Below are positions 1-11,899 of a stretch of DNA of 64,000 nucleotides, piece by piece (positions within the stretch are counted from its first letter, which is position 1; the number at the start of each line of letters is the position of its first letter). The stretch is from Aphrophora alni. Taxonomy: Eukaryota > Arthropoda > Insecta > Hemiptera > Aphrophoridae. The notes beneath the pieces were generated by a model, which did not search any database, was not told where the DNA came from, and saw nothing but the letters and a program-made list of their open reading frames with translations. The translations under genes and the position numbers were made by a program. The stretch lies in NCBI GenBank assembly GCA_963513935.1, contig OY740769.1, positions 33,941,120 through 34,005,119 of the forward strand, written 5' to 3'.

Positions 1-144
1 TAACTTGTGCCTTTGATAGGTACCTTACATGTGTTTTAATAGGTACTTAACTTGTGCCTTTGATAGGTACCTAACTTGTGATTTGATAGGTACCTAACTT
101 GTGCATTGATAGGTACCTAACTTGTGCATTTGATGTTAGGTACC
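1..144. repeat. 23-24 bp minisatellite at window edge
   Basis: About six tandem units of 23-27 bases. Each has the form TAACTTGTGC..TTGATAGGTACC, with small indels, and contains the palindrome GGTACC (one unit has GGTACT). The array starts at base 1, so it probably continues to the left of the window. No coding potential is seen. Confidence 0.85.
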
Positions 145-922
145 TAGAAACACAACTTATCTAACAAATGGTTAGATTCGTTCTAAAGTTCTACTTATTA
201 TGTCTAGCAGCAATGCTGCTATAGATTATAACAATAGGATGACCGTTTTATTGGAGCTGCAGAAGTTTAACCATAATATATTACATTAAAAAAATCAATT
301 TATTTATTAAAGTTCAAGACGAAAAATCATGCAGATCGCCATTAAAATATTTCTTTTGTTAATTACATATATAGTGAAAACTTAAAATAAATTAGAGATT
401 CATATTCAGGATATTTAAAAATGTTATTAGTAGTTTCTGATGACCAGTTCAGAACTTTTGTTAAACACCAAAACGCCTCTTCTGAATATTCACTGTTCCT
501 TTGTTTTTACAGTTTATCAAGCTTTAGTTCTCAGATACATTAACAGACAGCTGATGATATTTTCTAAATGTTTCATGATAATTTCAGCAAGTAGCTACAT
601 ATCATGTAAACGTGAGAAAAGCAAATTTCCCTATTTGATTAAACGAAGGTCATTGAAATTAAGTTTATCCAAACGTGTCAAAGTTGTATAGAAATATAAA
701 ACCTGTAAACTCGCCTAATTTGCATGATTTTACCGAGATTTGTATCATCCTTTATAAAATACCCGTGCTTTGGTACGTTACGTTACTGTTTATATTAATT
801 TTGATTTCAATGTGCAATTTAAAATTATTTTAGTTACCTGTTTAATTTCCAAGTGTCATTTTAAACAAAATTACGTTTTTGAAAAACTAATTTAATGAAT
901 TATTATTGTTGTTGTTGTGTAG
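145..922. other. AT-rich stretch without recognised gene
   Basis: No exon or repeat recognised. An open frame at 440-691 has no recognisable protein features and looks like chance. The last 15-20 bases (T/G-rich, ending TGTAG at 922) look like a splice acceptor for the candidate exon that follows. Confidence 0.5.
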
Positions 923-1014
923 ATTGTAGTGCAGGATCGTCAAATGTCTAAAAGTTTGAAGAAGTACGGCAGCTAATTTGGGAGAGTTTTGACTGTGGAT
1001 GCTCTTAGAGTGGA

Positions 1015-1048
1015 ATGGTATCTATCTTAAAGAAAACTGCAGTCATAG
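1015..1048 (+). CDS. Candidate first coding exon of a Rossmann-fold (FAD/NAD-binding) enzyme
   Basis: An ATG at 1015 with G at -3 and G at +4 opens MVSILKKTAVIG. A consensus donor (G|GTGAGT, intron from 1049) then splits the last glycine codon in phase 1. The peptide resembles the first beta strand and the start of the GxGxxG dinucleotide-binding loop (KTAVIGxG) found at the N-terminus of flavin monooxygenases and related flavoproteins, where short first exons are common. A T/G-rich acceptor ends at 922, so bases 923-1014 may be 5' UTR. The match is only 12 residues. The next exon, which should begin by completing the glycine and continuing G-x-x-G/A, was not found by eye, so this is a weak call. 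Confidence 0.3.
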
Positions 1049-1054
1049 GTGAGT

Positions 1055-2237
1055 AATTATTATAGACGTGAGTTTGACAAACTTTATTACAGTATCTGTA
1101 GGTTCTTGTGTAGTCGGAATGAATTTCCATGCCCTTTAAAGTGGCTTTTTCTAAGTCTGCGTATCGTAGTGGATACTTTCCTGGAGCAGTTATTTTCTGT
1201 GACTAAAGTTTTCTTGATAAGTAGAGTGAAGAGCTTTGCTTACAGCCAGAGCGTTTGCACCAGATGACAGTAGAGGTGTCGATTATGTTTCGTGCATCTT
1301 TGTCCGGTTGGTTAAGATGAATATGAATTTAATCCGTTAGGTAATATTAAACTACCTAAAACAATGTTAATAGGTCGTAATGAATATAATAGATTTTTGT
1401 TTATTTAATTATAATAGTAAGTTAACCCTTTTAACGGTTGACATTATAAAAAAAAAAAAGTTAGTAAGCATTTAGTGAACCTATAAACAAACTTCATGTG
1501 AAATTTAAATTTCCTAATTCATGTGGTTTGAAAATAGAGTGATGTATAGGATGAGATATAAATATGGAAGTTAAATTACAAGATTAAAATTTTTATTATA
1601 ATTTAGTTATTTTTTAACTGTATAAGTTAGGTTTGATAGTATTAGAATCATGTTCTATACATCTAGATCAATTAAAAAAAAAAAAAAACTATTACAAAAC
1701 CGTGAGGAAAACACGATACTAATTGGGCGTTATTTGGAATTTTACTTGTTGACGAATTTATACAATACTCAATACATCCTGTGTACTAAATTTGAACAAA
1801 ATAGGGAACCAAAAGGCGACTACTAACGTAGCAACATATAAACATAAATAAAACTAAACGTAGGAACGCGTTAGTGGTACGGCGTACCTAAGAAGAGTAT
1901 TATTACGTTTTTACAAACTTGTATATTTGTTTTTCTAAACATAAGCAGAACTGAAATAGTTAGTGACTCATTAATAGTAACTATCGATTAATGTTATCTT
2001 AGGAATGTGCATATATTACTCTCTCTCATGAAGATAGCTACAGTTAAGTGATTGGTTTAAAATATTTAAGTTGGTGATCCTCTGAAGCTAAACAAAATTT
2101 TTGGAATGACTTCCGTGTGCATTCTTTCGTATTATATATGTCAGTCTGTCTGTCTTCTGTCTCTTACTTGTACAGTACTCAACAGCTTAAAAGAATGAAC
2201 CAATTTTTATAACATCAATTTGTAGCGTTATGTATAT
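1055..2237. other. AT-rich non-coding stretch
   Basis: Only A-runs (near 1449-1460 and 1674-1688) and scattered AT-rich sequence are visible. No homology-bearing frame was seen. Confidence 0.5.
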
Positions 2238-3147
2238 AGTACAGAGTGTTCTAAGGAATACATTGAAAATATGGAAAATGGTTAAATATAAAAGTTGATA
2301 TTCAGTCCATATCAGCATAGATTAATTTGAGTTTTTCTGGTTTTGAATATTCCCGACAATATTAGGATTTACTTAATTTATTTGATATTGGAATTTATTG
2401 GATATTTATTTAATTTTTTTTTATGGAATAGGGTCGTGTGATACATTATTTTAATGTTTTTTTATTTATTTATTTTTATTATTATTTTTTTTATCTGAGT
2501 TCAGTGATGAAATGTTATTCACGAAAAACCATAGCATATTTTGTAAATTTTGTTATTGAGTTAGATATTTAAAATGCATGAAACGTACTTATGTTATAGT
2601 TTTAAAATAAATAATTCACTAAAATTAAACAAGACGACAATGGTTTTCCAACTGGGATGAATTTATCTAATATGTTTTTTATGTTTTTATGGACGTAAAG
2701 ATATTAACAAGCCGTGTATAACCTACCTGTTTCATGCTTTGTACGGGTTTGAATATTAAACTCAATAAAACTTAGCCAACAGCTGTTTAAGCTGCTCAGT
2801 CTTCGGCTTATTTACCCCAGAGCCTATTTGGTGGAATATTGTTCAAGCAGAATGGGAAGGGGTGGGATCTTTCCTTTCCATAAAACCACTTTGACGTATC
2901 CCGTCATTTTACCAAATATGGTATGGTTTTTCGTGATTAACGTAAAACCAAAACAAAAACTTAAAACAGTAAAATTACGTATCACACGATCGTATTGCCT
3001 TTTATAAAATTACTAAATTCTAATATGGCCGGCATTATATAAACCAGCAAAACGAAATGTAATATGCTGCTATAGCGAATGTCAATTTTTCATGTTTAAC
3101 AATTTTCCATATTTTCAATGTATCCCTTAAATTATGGACACCAAGTA
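2238..3147. mobile_element. Fold-back (inverted-repeat) DNA element, about 0.9 kb
   Basis: The left arm (about 2,245-2,545) is matched in reverse complement by the right arm (about 2,905-3,142). Shared blocks include GATACATTGAAAATATGGAAAA-type sequence at the outer ends, TCGTGTGATAC in the middle and CACGAAAAACCATA at the inner ends. The arms are diverged and the left one carries extra AT-rich sequence. The outer edges read TAC..GTGTYC on both sides, which fits a DNA transposon end. The roughly 350 bp centre has no recognisable transposase, so the element is non-autonomous. Exact ends and target duplication are uncertain. Confidence 0.65.
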
Positions 3148-4033
3148 TATGTATTTTTTTTAGTTTAAAGGCAACAAATCTTGCAGTCATCATCGCTTGA
3201 AAACAAAAAGGAAATAGACCATAACATAGAGACAGAGAGCCTACGCATACTTAATTATAATAGCGTTAGGGTTGGAGTTTGTCAAGAGGGATTTGATAAA
3301 AAGATCAAATAAAGGGATCTAACCCAAGACTAGATTAAGAAAGGTTGGGGTTTTCGGGATTGCCACACTAGTATATACTATAAATGAGGGGCCGTAAATC
3401 AAACGCATATTTTCAGTAACTTAAAATTTAGTCAGTTTTTACAAAACAAAAACTTAAAATTCTAAATTTCACCGGCTTTTATGATTTTGGCCCAATCAAT
3501 ACTAAGGTCTTCTTGAATGATGTTCATAGTGGGGCCTTTGCCCAGTATATATGCTGAGCTTAAATATTCTAAATACCATTTGTACGCTGATGATTTGCAA
3601 ATATATCTGTACTTTAAAATATGTGATTGTCATAGTGCAGTCAAAAATATGACTTATGACATTAAAATTATTGTTCTGTAGGCTAAGAAGCATAGTTTGT
3701 AAATAAATAGTACTAAAACTTAACCAATTATACTAGGTTACTCTCGAATATTGAATAAAATTGATAAGAATACTTTCCCTTGAAAATGACATATTGCACT
3801 GACAATTGATAATAAAATGACTTGAACTGCTTATGTGACTGACACTTGTAACAGGGTATTTACTGGGATGCATTCCTTAAAAAAAATTACCGTTCCTTAT
3901 TAGGGTGCTCTTATTAAAATCCTTGATATATCCATACTTTGCTTACTGTGACACTGTAGTCAGTTATATGTCTGTGATACTGTCTAATAAATTCCAGCTA
4001 GCACAGAATTACTGAATACGTTTTATTTTTGAT

Positions 4034-4390
4034 TTGAAACGCGATGTTCATATTACGCCGTATTATAGATTACTTAAAGAGTTTCATCATTTCAATATTT
4101 TGATTGTGTTATATTCGATTTTACGGACTGGTGTGCCATCCCATCGAGCTGGAAAATTTGTATATACATCCTATATCAGTCCCAAAATCACTAGAAATGG
4201 CTCTACTATGCTTCCTATATCGACACACAGAACAACAAGGCTTAACAATTCTTTTACTGTGTCCGCTTGCTGGTTATGGAATACCCTCTCGGAAGAAATT
4301 AAATCAATTGACAGCCGTGTCCAGTTTTTGAAGTGTGAGGACTATTCTTGTGTCTGGTCGAGGTCGCGTCCCTTTCAGCTATGTGACTAA
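4034..4390 (+). pseudogene. C-terminal reverse-transcriptase fragment of the non-LTR element
   Basis: This is the longest intact stretch (118 codons) of the element at 3,500-5,100. It corresponds to the region downstream of the RT palm/thumb, where many insect LINEs carry HxTPYYRxL, then I/VPSxxxxKF, then a run of polar residues and CRLWNSLPEEIKS. Here these read HITPYYRLL, GVPSHRAGKF, RTTRLNNSFTVSAC and LWNTLSEEIKS. The frame is only a remnant: the catalytic part lies upstream in other frames. It starts from a window-internal ATG that need not be a real start. Confidence 0.75.
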
Positions 4391-4430
4391 GGCTAACTAT
4401 TATTTATATTATATTTTTATTCTCATTACT

Positions 4431-4793
4431 TTGTATCCTCAAAGTAGGAATGTGTCTGTGGTGGAGAGGAAAAGAGGGGCCCCCACACTTCGTTTGTTGC
4501 GTTTGCTTTCAGCGGTAAAACCCCAATAAAAAAATGTATACGTCAAATGCTTCTGTGTAAACGCCTACCCTACTTTCCTTTCTTTTATCGGTGTAAATAA
4601 GAATAAAACTTTTATAAAATTAAACTTTTAAGATTTAATTTGTACTTAAACTTTAAGAATTAAATCTAGATAAGTAGTAATTTGTGTACCTAGTTTTCTT
4701 GGAATGGATTGTACCATGAAGTCAGGTTAGAGAAGCACGTAGAAGGGAGAACACGCCCATTACACCAGACACATTCCTAGTCTGAGGTTACTG
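4431..4793. mobile_element. MITE copy 1 (363 bp, nested in a LINE 3' UTR)
   Basis: Its left end (CCTCAAAGTAGGAATGTG at about 4,437) is an imperfect inverted repeat of its right end (the reverse complement begins CAGTAACCTCAGACTAGG, at 4,793). It is a second copy of the element at 19,592-19,953: the outer ~180 and ~115 bases align closely, while about 55 bases in the middle (near 4,620-4,678) differ. The sequence on both sides belongs to the non-LTR retrotransposon, so it inserted after that element did. The right end is followed by TA. Ends of the CAGTA type with a TA target suggest Tc1/mariner mobilisation, which is an inference. Confidence 0.75.
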
Positions 4794-5100
4794 TATGTAT
4801 GTGTATATGGGCAGAATGTGTGTGTTTGTTGGGTGTTAGTATGTAAGGCAATTAAAAACTATTTTATAAATTTTAATTTATTTTTTATATACTTTGGTAG
4901 TTGTTAATCTTTCTATCTTTATTTAAATTTATTTTCTTTCTAAGTATCGACTATGTTCAGTTTATTCGTTTTGAAAATTTTCTTTTCTTTTATAATTATT
5001 GATGTTATTTGTATATTTTTATGTATATTTAAATTGTAATAGTGTTTGTTGGGGTTAGGGCCTTGATAGCACTAATAAAGACAGTATTACTGTATTATTA

Positions 5101-8100
5101 GAGTATTAATAAACGATATCTGTATTGTTTTGAGATTTTTCGATAAAAACAAAATCATAAATCCCCCTCTTTTACGAAAGATCCAACTTTTCAATATCTG
5201 TCTTTACTGATTTTATTCATATATTGGTGAAGTGTGATAAATAATTACCAAACCAATAAAATAAATTAAAATTATGGTTTAGGAGTAATTAGAAAAAAAA
5301 ATAAGACGAAATCTTGACTTTCGGTAACAAACACTCGAAATAATTTTTATTGATGTTGCTTAGAACGAGTGTATGGCACTAGAAGAGCAATCTTATATAA
5401 ATACAGCACCATCAACTCATTTTGGGGTGTTGGTCTATCTTCCGTAAGAAATATAAAAGAAAGAAATAGACACACAAGATAAGGATCTTACAGTAAAGCT
5501 TCTCTAAACTCGTTTTTCCTATTGAAATAATCTAATAAGTTTAATATACTTTAAAACAAACAATAATACTTTCAAACCATAATTTATAAAGCGATTATTT
5601 TAACCTGAAATTAACATTTTCATAAAGATAAAACTTTCCCTGAGGTGAAAGTAAACAAATAATTTTGCACGTGATGACAAAGCCTAAACAAACGTGATGA
5701 CTTGACAAAAATACAAACATCAGCGAGTTGAATGAACGGATATGTCAGGTGTTGGGCACAATTGTGCTGCATTTATTTATAGCATTGTTTACGCCAGATG
5801 TAGCTTGAGATAGTTAATGCGCCGATGATAGAATGTGTTTTGTGTTCCCTCCCTGGTGATATTTAGACTGACATTAAGTGCATGTTGTATTTATAAGTAT
5901 GTGTTTTTAAGTAGAAATAAGATTTGTTTTTGCTAAGTACGATACAATTCTTATATAAGATAAATATTATCTAAGAAGTGTCTTCTTTGATGGAAAACTT
6001 GTCAAATATTATCAAAGTGGAATTAGATTAAAGTGAAGTTGAATAAATTGTTTAATAATTTTAACCCAGTTTTATAGTTAAAATAGTATAGCCGAGAAGC
6101 AGCCCTGGAGTATACTGAACAGAAACCCTAAACAAACAAAGTTATAATATATAGTACAAGAACCTGGGGGAAAAATTGGCACTTCTATACTAAAATCTGT
6201 ATTTAAGTTATAAATGTAAATGTGATAGTAAATTACACAAATTGGTGGGCCATCGTGGTACTTACTCAGCCCCATCATACAATGTAATACAAGCAGATCC
6301 TTTAAATGTAATACCCAAAAGTTTTTTTTTGGGCCTTGTAGGAAATGTGAAATTGTATTGGTAGATCAAGTGGTCTTCTCCCAAGGATCAGTTTATTTGA
6401 AACAGTTGTTACACAGGTTTTATGTACCTCGTATTTGTGTACACAATGACTTTCTTGACGTCGGCTAGACCCTGACGGGCCTCCTACATGTGTATATATT
6501 AAATCATCTCCACTCGCTACGCTTGTGTCAGTGACTTGCCCCTGGTGATCTCGTAACTATACCCTATACATTTTCTTCGGAGGTCAGTGTTTGAAATTAC
6601 ATTTTTGACCATAAACTATTTGTCATAGTAAAATGTTGGGCTTGGTACCCTTACATTCAAATTGAAATATACAAATTGTTATCAAATTTAATGTATTATA
6701 AGTCGAATAACACGAGATATTAAAAACAAAACTTTAAAATGGTTGACTTTTTTCAATTAGATTTTCTGGTTTTAAATAATTTTTTATATGAGCACACTAT
6801 TATCTCTCCAATTTATGTTTATATCTTAATTTTCGTAACAGCTATCATGGTTACGTTCAAACGACAATGACGACATGAAGAAAATCACTTTTTCGGTTTC
6901 CTGAGCCGATTACAAACTATCTTGGATCAACACCGTAACTTTTTAAGCACTCGAATGAATTCAACCTGGACATAAGGCAAGAGACTATCCACTAGACCAA
7001 ATAGGGTTCGTGACAGTACATTGGCGCTACAAAAATACCTTATATGAATTAGGTAACACATATAGAACACAACTAGTAGGTAAATCGAAAATAGCGAAAC
7101 ATATATGCTACGAAAAGTATAAATTTAATTGGGAACAGCCAAAGATAATAAACCAAGAAAAAACTTTTATAAACGAACAGTAATTTTGAACGTTTTTTTT
7201 AAATGAAGGTAACATACATTACTATCAGCCAAACCAGGACAGAAATTAAGCCGTAATGGTTTTTAAGAAATTCTGATTTAAAAAAATAAACATAAGAATT
7301 CAGCTTTTAGCAAAACTGAACATTTTTCTAGTTAATACTCCGCAGGTCGTGAATACAAGGTATTGAGATTATACTCTTGTGTCATGGACAATTTAATATG
7401 CAGTTTACAACTGTTAGGTAGCTACCCTGTAGGAACACATCTCACTTGTTCAGTTGATCAGTGTGGTTTCTCGATTCAGTTGTGTGTTTAACGATTTCAT
7501 GTGTTTAGTAATTAAGTAGACTTATGGTTTCTAATCATGTTGTAAGTAGCCTTTGTTGATCCACACACTCGACAACGTCGCGCATTAATTTTATATTCAT
7601 TAATGATGACAAATACAAAAAAAACTCTATAAAATAATTAAACAACTGTTACTACCCTAAGAGCAGAATCCAACTTTAAGTGTAGCATTATTTTTATTAA
7701 AATCGATAAGTTACAAAAAGGTTCTGAATTTTGAGGTGGTTTTGAATTTTTGTACCATAATTTAAAAACTGTTTACGTACAGTGTTTCAGGATATATTAA
7801 TTGAACAGCTGAATAAAATCTAAACCAAATTAGTAAATTTAGTTAGAAAAGGTTTAATTATATTTGTTTATTTTAATTTTTACCTTCATTTCTGATAAGA
7901 CCTTGAGGAAAAATTTGACTACTTTCACTCGATTGTCAGAATGTCGATATAACCTACACACTCGGGTATTTTGAGAGAAGCCAACCAACAAGCTTGAGGC
8001 CTTCATTTCAGTATAATTTAATTACAATCGTTAAAACCAATTTTCATAAATTACTCGTAATAAGTGCACCCAAATATCATATTGAGAAGAAAAAACTTAG

Positions 8101-9430
8101 TAGTTTCTGTTGAAATGTAAGAAAATTAATCGTAATTGGCGAACGAACAAATTAACCAGAACATATATTGTATAAGGAAAATATACACAGATTTTTTATT
8201 TTGTATCACATTGGCCCACGTTGTTATAAAAAATGAACCAACATTACGACAATATATTCATTGAAAATATTTTTTTAATTTTTTAATTTTTTTTTTCACT
8301 CATTCACTTTTCCCACGTATTCTTTATGTGACCAAAGTACGAATAGAAGGGTCTCCCTTCCACAGTTTTTTTTTTTTAAATATAGTTACAAAACAATTCG
8401 CATATAATCGGTCCAGCAAATTAACAGCTGCAGACACTACTACAAACGTCCGTATATTGTTTGATATTTTGTAGAATTGGTGGTTGAACTGAAACGTAAA
8501 ATATCAAATTTTGTATCGAAATGTTAACTATTGTTTAAAAATTAGTGAACATTGGTAACTTAAGAGCTGGGACAAATGCTGTTTCTAAAAATGAGGTCAT
8601 GCAAGGTCGAGTCAGCGACATGAGCATATCGAGAGAAGGCTTTAGTAAGTTAGGACCATTAAAGTCGACAAGCGTGACGATTGGATACAGTAGCAAATGT
8701 TAAACAACTCCTTTTAAATGTCAAAACATACGCACAACGTATCTTTCAGTTTATGCTCCAGGAATATTAATAATTATAACCATCACAAATTGACACTCGA
8801 GCAAAGCCTATTATAACAACTAGTAATTGACTAAGCGGGGTTCTGTTTTCAGTTTAAGACGACCATTTGGTAATTCATTTGTTGTTTGTAAAGTAAATAA
8901 GGTCAAACGCGTGCACCAATCGGTAATTCATTTAGATATAAGATTTGTAACTAGACCGAACGAGGTATGTATTAGGTTTGTGTATTGAGTAGCAGCCACT
9001 CAAAAGAGTTTCTGGATGGTTCGAGAATGCAGATGCTCCAACTAAGAAAAAATACTTTCTGTGAAGTAATAAATATATTGATGGGGACTAGGCATAGCTA
9101 GCAGTTGTATAAATATAATATAACATTTGTAAAAGTATCAAAAGGAAAATAAAATTTGAACAGTTTTCTAAGACTTTCGTGCGGGTAATTTTTACCTGAA
9201 CCCAAAATAGAAAACATCCTCACTTACAAGTTTTTGATGTTATCATTTCTACGGTTTCTGGATTACAAACTATAAAATTTTCGTAACAATTGCACTGGCT
9301 TTTTTAAACTATAATAAAGACCTCAGGACCGTTCAAATTAAAAATTTCAGTCAAAATTGACCATCTTTCGTTTGGAACATTGGTTTAAATAAAATTTTTT
9401 TAAAAAACACGTTGCATTTCACATTTCACA
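5101..9430. other. Intergenic AT-rich stretch
   Basis: No exon, RNA gene or clear mobile element recognised. A slightly GC-richer patch at about 6,460-6,560 is unexplained. T- and A-runs are common. The open frame at 6,078-6,278 (-) shows no protein features I recognise. Confidence 0.45.
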
Positions 9431-9439
9431 AAATTTCAT

Positions 9440-9570
9440 TCAAATCGCTTGGTACGTTTTTAAGACATTCAACATTCTAATACGGCGTTTATGGTTGACA
9501 TTTTAACCAAAACGTCTGGAACAGGTATTTTTCAGGAGATGGTAACCAATAAGTTTTCTGTTCATCATTA
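9440..9570. repeat. Family R fragment
   Basis: Contains GGAGATGGTAACCAATAAG, the reverse complement of the family R core (TTGGTTACCATCTCTCC) seen in many other places, preceded by GGTATTTTTC. Flanking sequence matches poorly, so it is an old fragment. The following frame at 9,663-9,872 is likely part of the same decayed repeat neighbourhood, not a gene. Confidence 0.5.
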
Positions 9571-9574
9571 CTTG

Positions 9575-10920
9575 CTTTATTTGAGCAACAATTCAACACA
9601 ATTATTATAGCCGTTTAAGTAAAATCTAAATTTTTGCGGCTAATATTAGGATTTTTTTAATTTTGAAAAAAGCCTTTACATTGGGAAAGTACATCCATAC
9701 CAGAAAACCTAAAATTGGTCCATACGTTTTAAAATTGACAGATATCATCTCCAAAAACTTTTTCTTTGGAATATGGTGGCATCAAACGTCAAAACATATA
9801 TTCACCCATCACAAATATAAAAATCTCAATCTATACAAAACTTTCCCTCGACTTCTGTGTGAAAGTAAATAGAAACAAATCGTCTCAAATCTTGATAGCA
9901 ATTCATGTTGAGCTAACATTCACTGGGCAGAAGCGTTAGAGTGGACAGTGTTTGGAGATGTTAATCGGCTCTAGGACGAAAGCTCACAATAACCGTGGAA
10001 AATGCGCATTGTTAGTGAATAATTTTGTCAGCAACTCCCAAACATTAGCACACATTATCGTGGGAACACTTCAATATTAGACATTCGCTTGGCTCATTGT
10101 TTATAAGGCGGGCAGGAAACGATAGTAACTTCCTGAATGAGGCCATGCTAAATTTTTTATAACTTAATTGGCCTAATAAATTAACACACCTCGTTTCTCC
10201 GCCTCCCAGCAAGAACTACCTTGGACACTTTTAATATTGTGATTTGAATTTAAAAGTAACGGTAAAATAATTAAATATGTATATTTTTTTAAAGTAATAT
10301 AATTTAGTTTTTTCCCCATCACGAGTATTTTTATGACAACACGCAGGTGTCTAATAGAGTTGGAGATTGATTAGAGGATGATAAGAGATAAAAATATAAA
10401 TCAAGATTTAATTAAAATTTATTGTTATTAACTGTAACTACGAATGTTCTAGTAATAAAGAATATTTGACCTGTGAATGCCCGCTGCCAACTGGACGCAT
10501 TTAATTTGTAAAACAAGGTGACTTCTGCATAACGCCCAAAACTGACATGAAAGGCACAATTGACATTTTGCGGAATATCGGATAATTTTTGTCTTGTAAA
10601 TATCCATATAACACGAAGTTGTCTCTGAAATTTTGTTTTTATATTTCCCGTTATTTTGATATCAAAGAAGTGTATATCCGTACAAGGGAATGACTATAGC
10701 CCCCCCCCCCCTATATAAATTATAGCAGTTGCGATCATCCTCAATGAAACGTTGGGAAATGAAACTATGTAATGTAAACTGATTCTATCCATTTTAAAAA
10801 ATATTTATAAATTAATATTGAGTTGATTTTTGTGAATCACAAATATATATATATATGGATTCAAATGCGTTTCAAAAACAAATAATTATTGTGGTAACTA
10901 TAAAGTTATATTTTTATAAT
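9575..10920. other. Intergenic AT-rich stretch with a poly-C tract
   Basis: No gene seen. A run of about 11 C bases near 10,700 and a short (AT)n run near 10,847 are the only distinct features. Confidence 0.45.
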
Positions 10921-10927
10921 TATTGTA

Positions 10928-10985
10928 CCTGATGATGAACTACTATATAGTTTGTGGTTAAAACTAGTTTGAGTTAATAAAGTAG
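10928..10985 (+). repeat. Hammerhead-ribozyme-like / Penelope-type tail fragment
   Basis: CCTGATGATG at about 10,928 contains the hammerhead core box CTGATGA (10,929-10,935). It is followed by a small hairpin (AACTA paired with TAGTT) and then GGTTAAAACTAGTT, where an active motif would have GAAAC. The block ends with AATAAAG. Penelope-like elements carry such hammerhead motifs, so this may be a decayed tail. The G-to-A change would abolish the core. The assignment rests on motif recall only. Confidence 0.3.
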
Positions 10986-10989
10986 TAAT

Positions 10990-11895
10990 TGTAAGAAATT
11001 TGTTTGAAGTTTGGTATATCTGTGTTTTTGTTAACGCTGTATACATTTGAAAATTTTGACCAATTTTGCACCTTTTAAAAAACTAATGTTTTAATAGATT
11101 GCATTTTAATTATAAGTCCTACAAAGTCTTTTTTCTGAAAATTTGAAATCTGCAACCATTAATGAGCAAATCAATTTATCCTATAAAAAACAAAAAATGG
11201 TATGAAAATTTCAAATATCAGCGATTTTTTAAACAGTTTTTTATTAATTTCTTTTTATGCAGGCCCTTTGTGTGGGTTTGAGACTGTAGTAAAAAATTAG
11301 AAATTGTTATCTGCAACATGTTTTAATCCGACCTAAATTTTTCAAGATATTCAACAAAATAGAGATCTCTTTACTTTCATGAATTTAATTCTCGAAAAAC
11401 ATCAGTTGTAAAAGACAAAAGCTTTATTTTTAACACTATATATTTTTTCTGGGTTATGGTAGTTTCCCGTTCTCATTAATTTTAAGAACGTTCTTAATCT
11501 TAATAATATAAAATACGGATGTTAAAAAAAGTTACAAAGAAAATTGTATGTTTTATGTATTTGTATATTTGTAAAACATTGCACAAACTTTCTCACTCAC
11601 TCATCCCCAAATCAAAATGAAACCAAATCAAAACTCATCGTTTCTAAAATGTCAGTTAGTTTGTCATCAAAAAATTAAAATGAATTATGGACGCCGACTT
11701 TGAATATTTATTTATATATTTAATTAAGGCCTAAAACCTAAATCGCATTTAATTAAAATCAAGGTTTTAAAGACAGCAGGCTTAAGGTTCATTTTTGTTT
11801 TTAAGTAACTATTACTAAACTGTAATATATTTTACTTGCGATTTTGAAAACGATTTTAGATTATTCTTCTTCATAATTCAATAAAATTTCAACAA
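10990..11895. other. Intergenic AT-rich stretch
   Basis: No gene recognised. Some phrases (for example GATATTCAACAAAATAGAGA near 11,345) look like decayed repeat sequence but cannot be assigned. Confidence 0.4.
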
Positions 11896-11899
11896 ATCT

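Larger units (their letters stand above)
3500..5100 (+). mobile_element. Decayed non-LTR retrotransposon (Jockey/CR1-like), 5'-truncated
   Basis: Frameshifted but continuous homology to the C-terminal half of a non-LTR reverse transcriptase is visible. GPLPSIYAEL is followed by the catalytic YADD box at 3,583-3,594, then blocks resembling YDIKxIV, LGYSRILNKIDK and ISILCLL..YVCDTV, then the characteristic C-terminal region HITPYYRLLKEF (about 4,050) and WNTLSEEIKS (about 4,275). Stop codons and frameshifts before the 4,034-4,390 frame show that it is dead. A non-coding tail follows to about 5,100 (GCACTAATAAAGACAG near 5,070-5,085 looks like the 3' end). The 3' UTR is interrupted by a MITE at 4,431-4,793. 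Family assignment is from recalled motifs only. Confidence 0.8.

Noticed and set aside
5730..5810. Possible second exon for the candidate flavoprotein (after CAG at about 5,749, giving GVGHNCAAF)
   Set aside because: It has no pyrimidine tract before the AG, the motif lacks the expected GxGxxG/A spacing, and the frame stops soon after without flavoprotein features.
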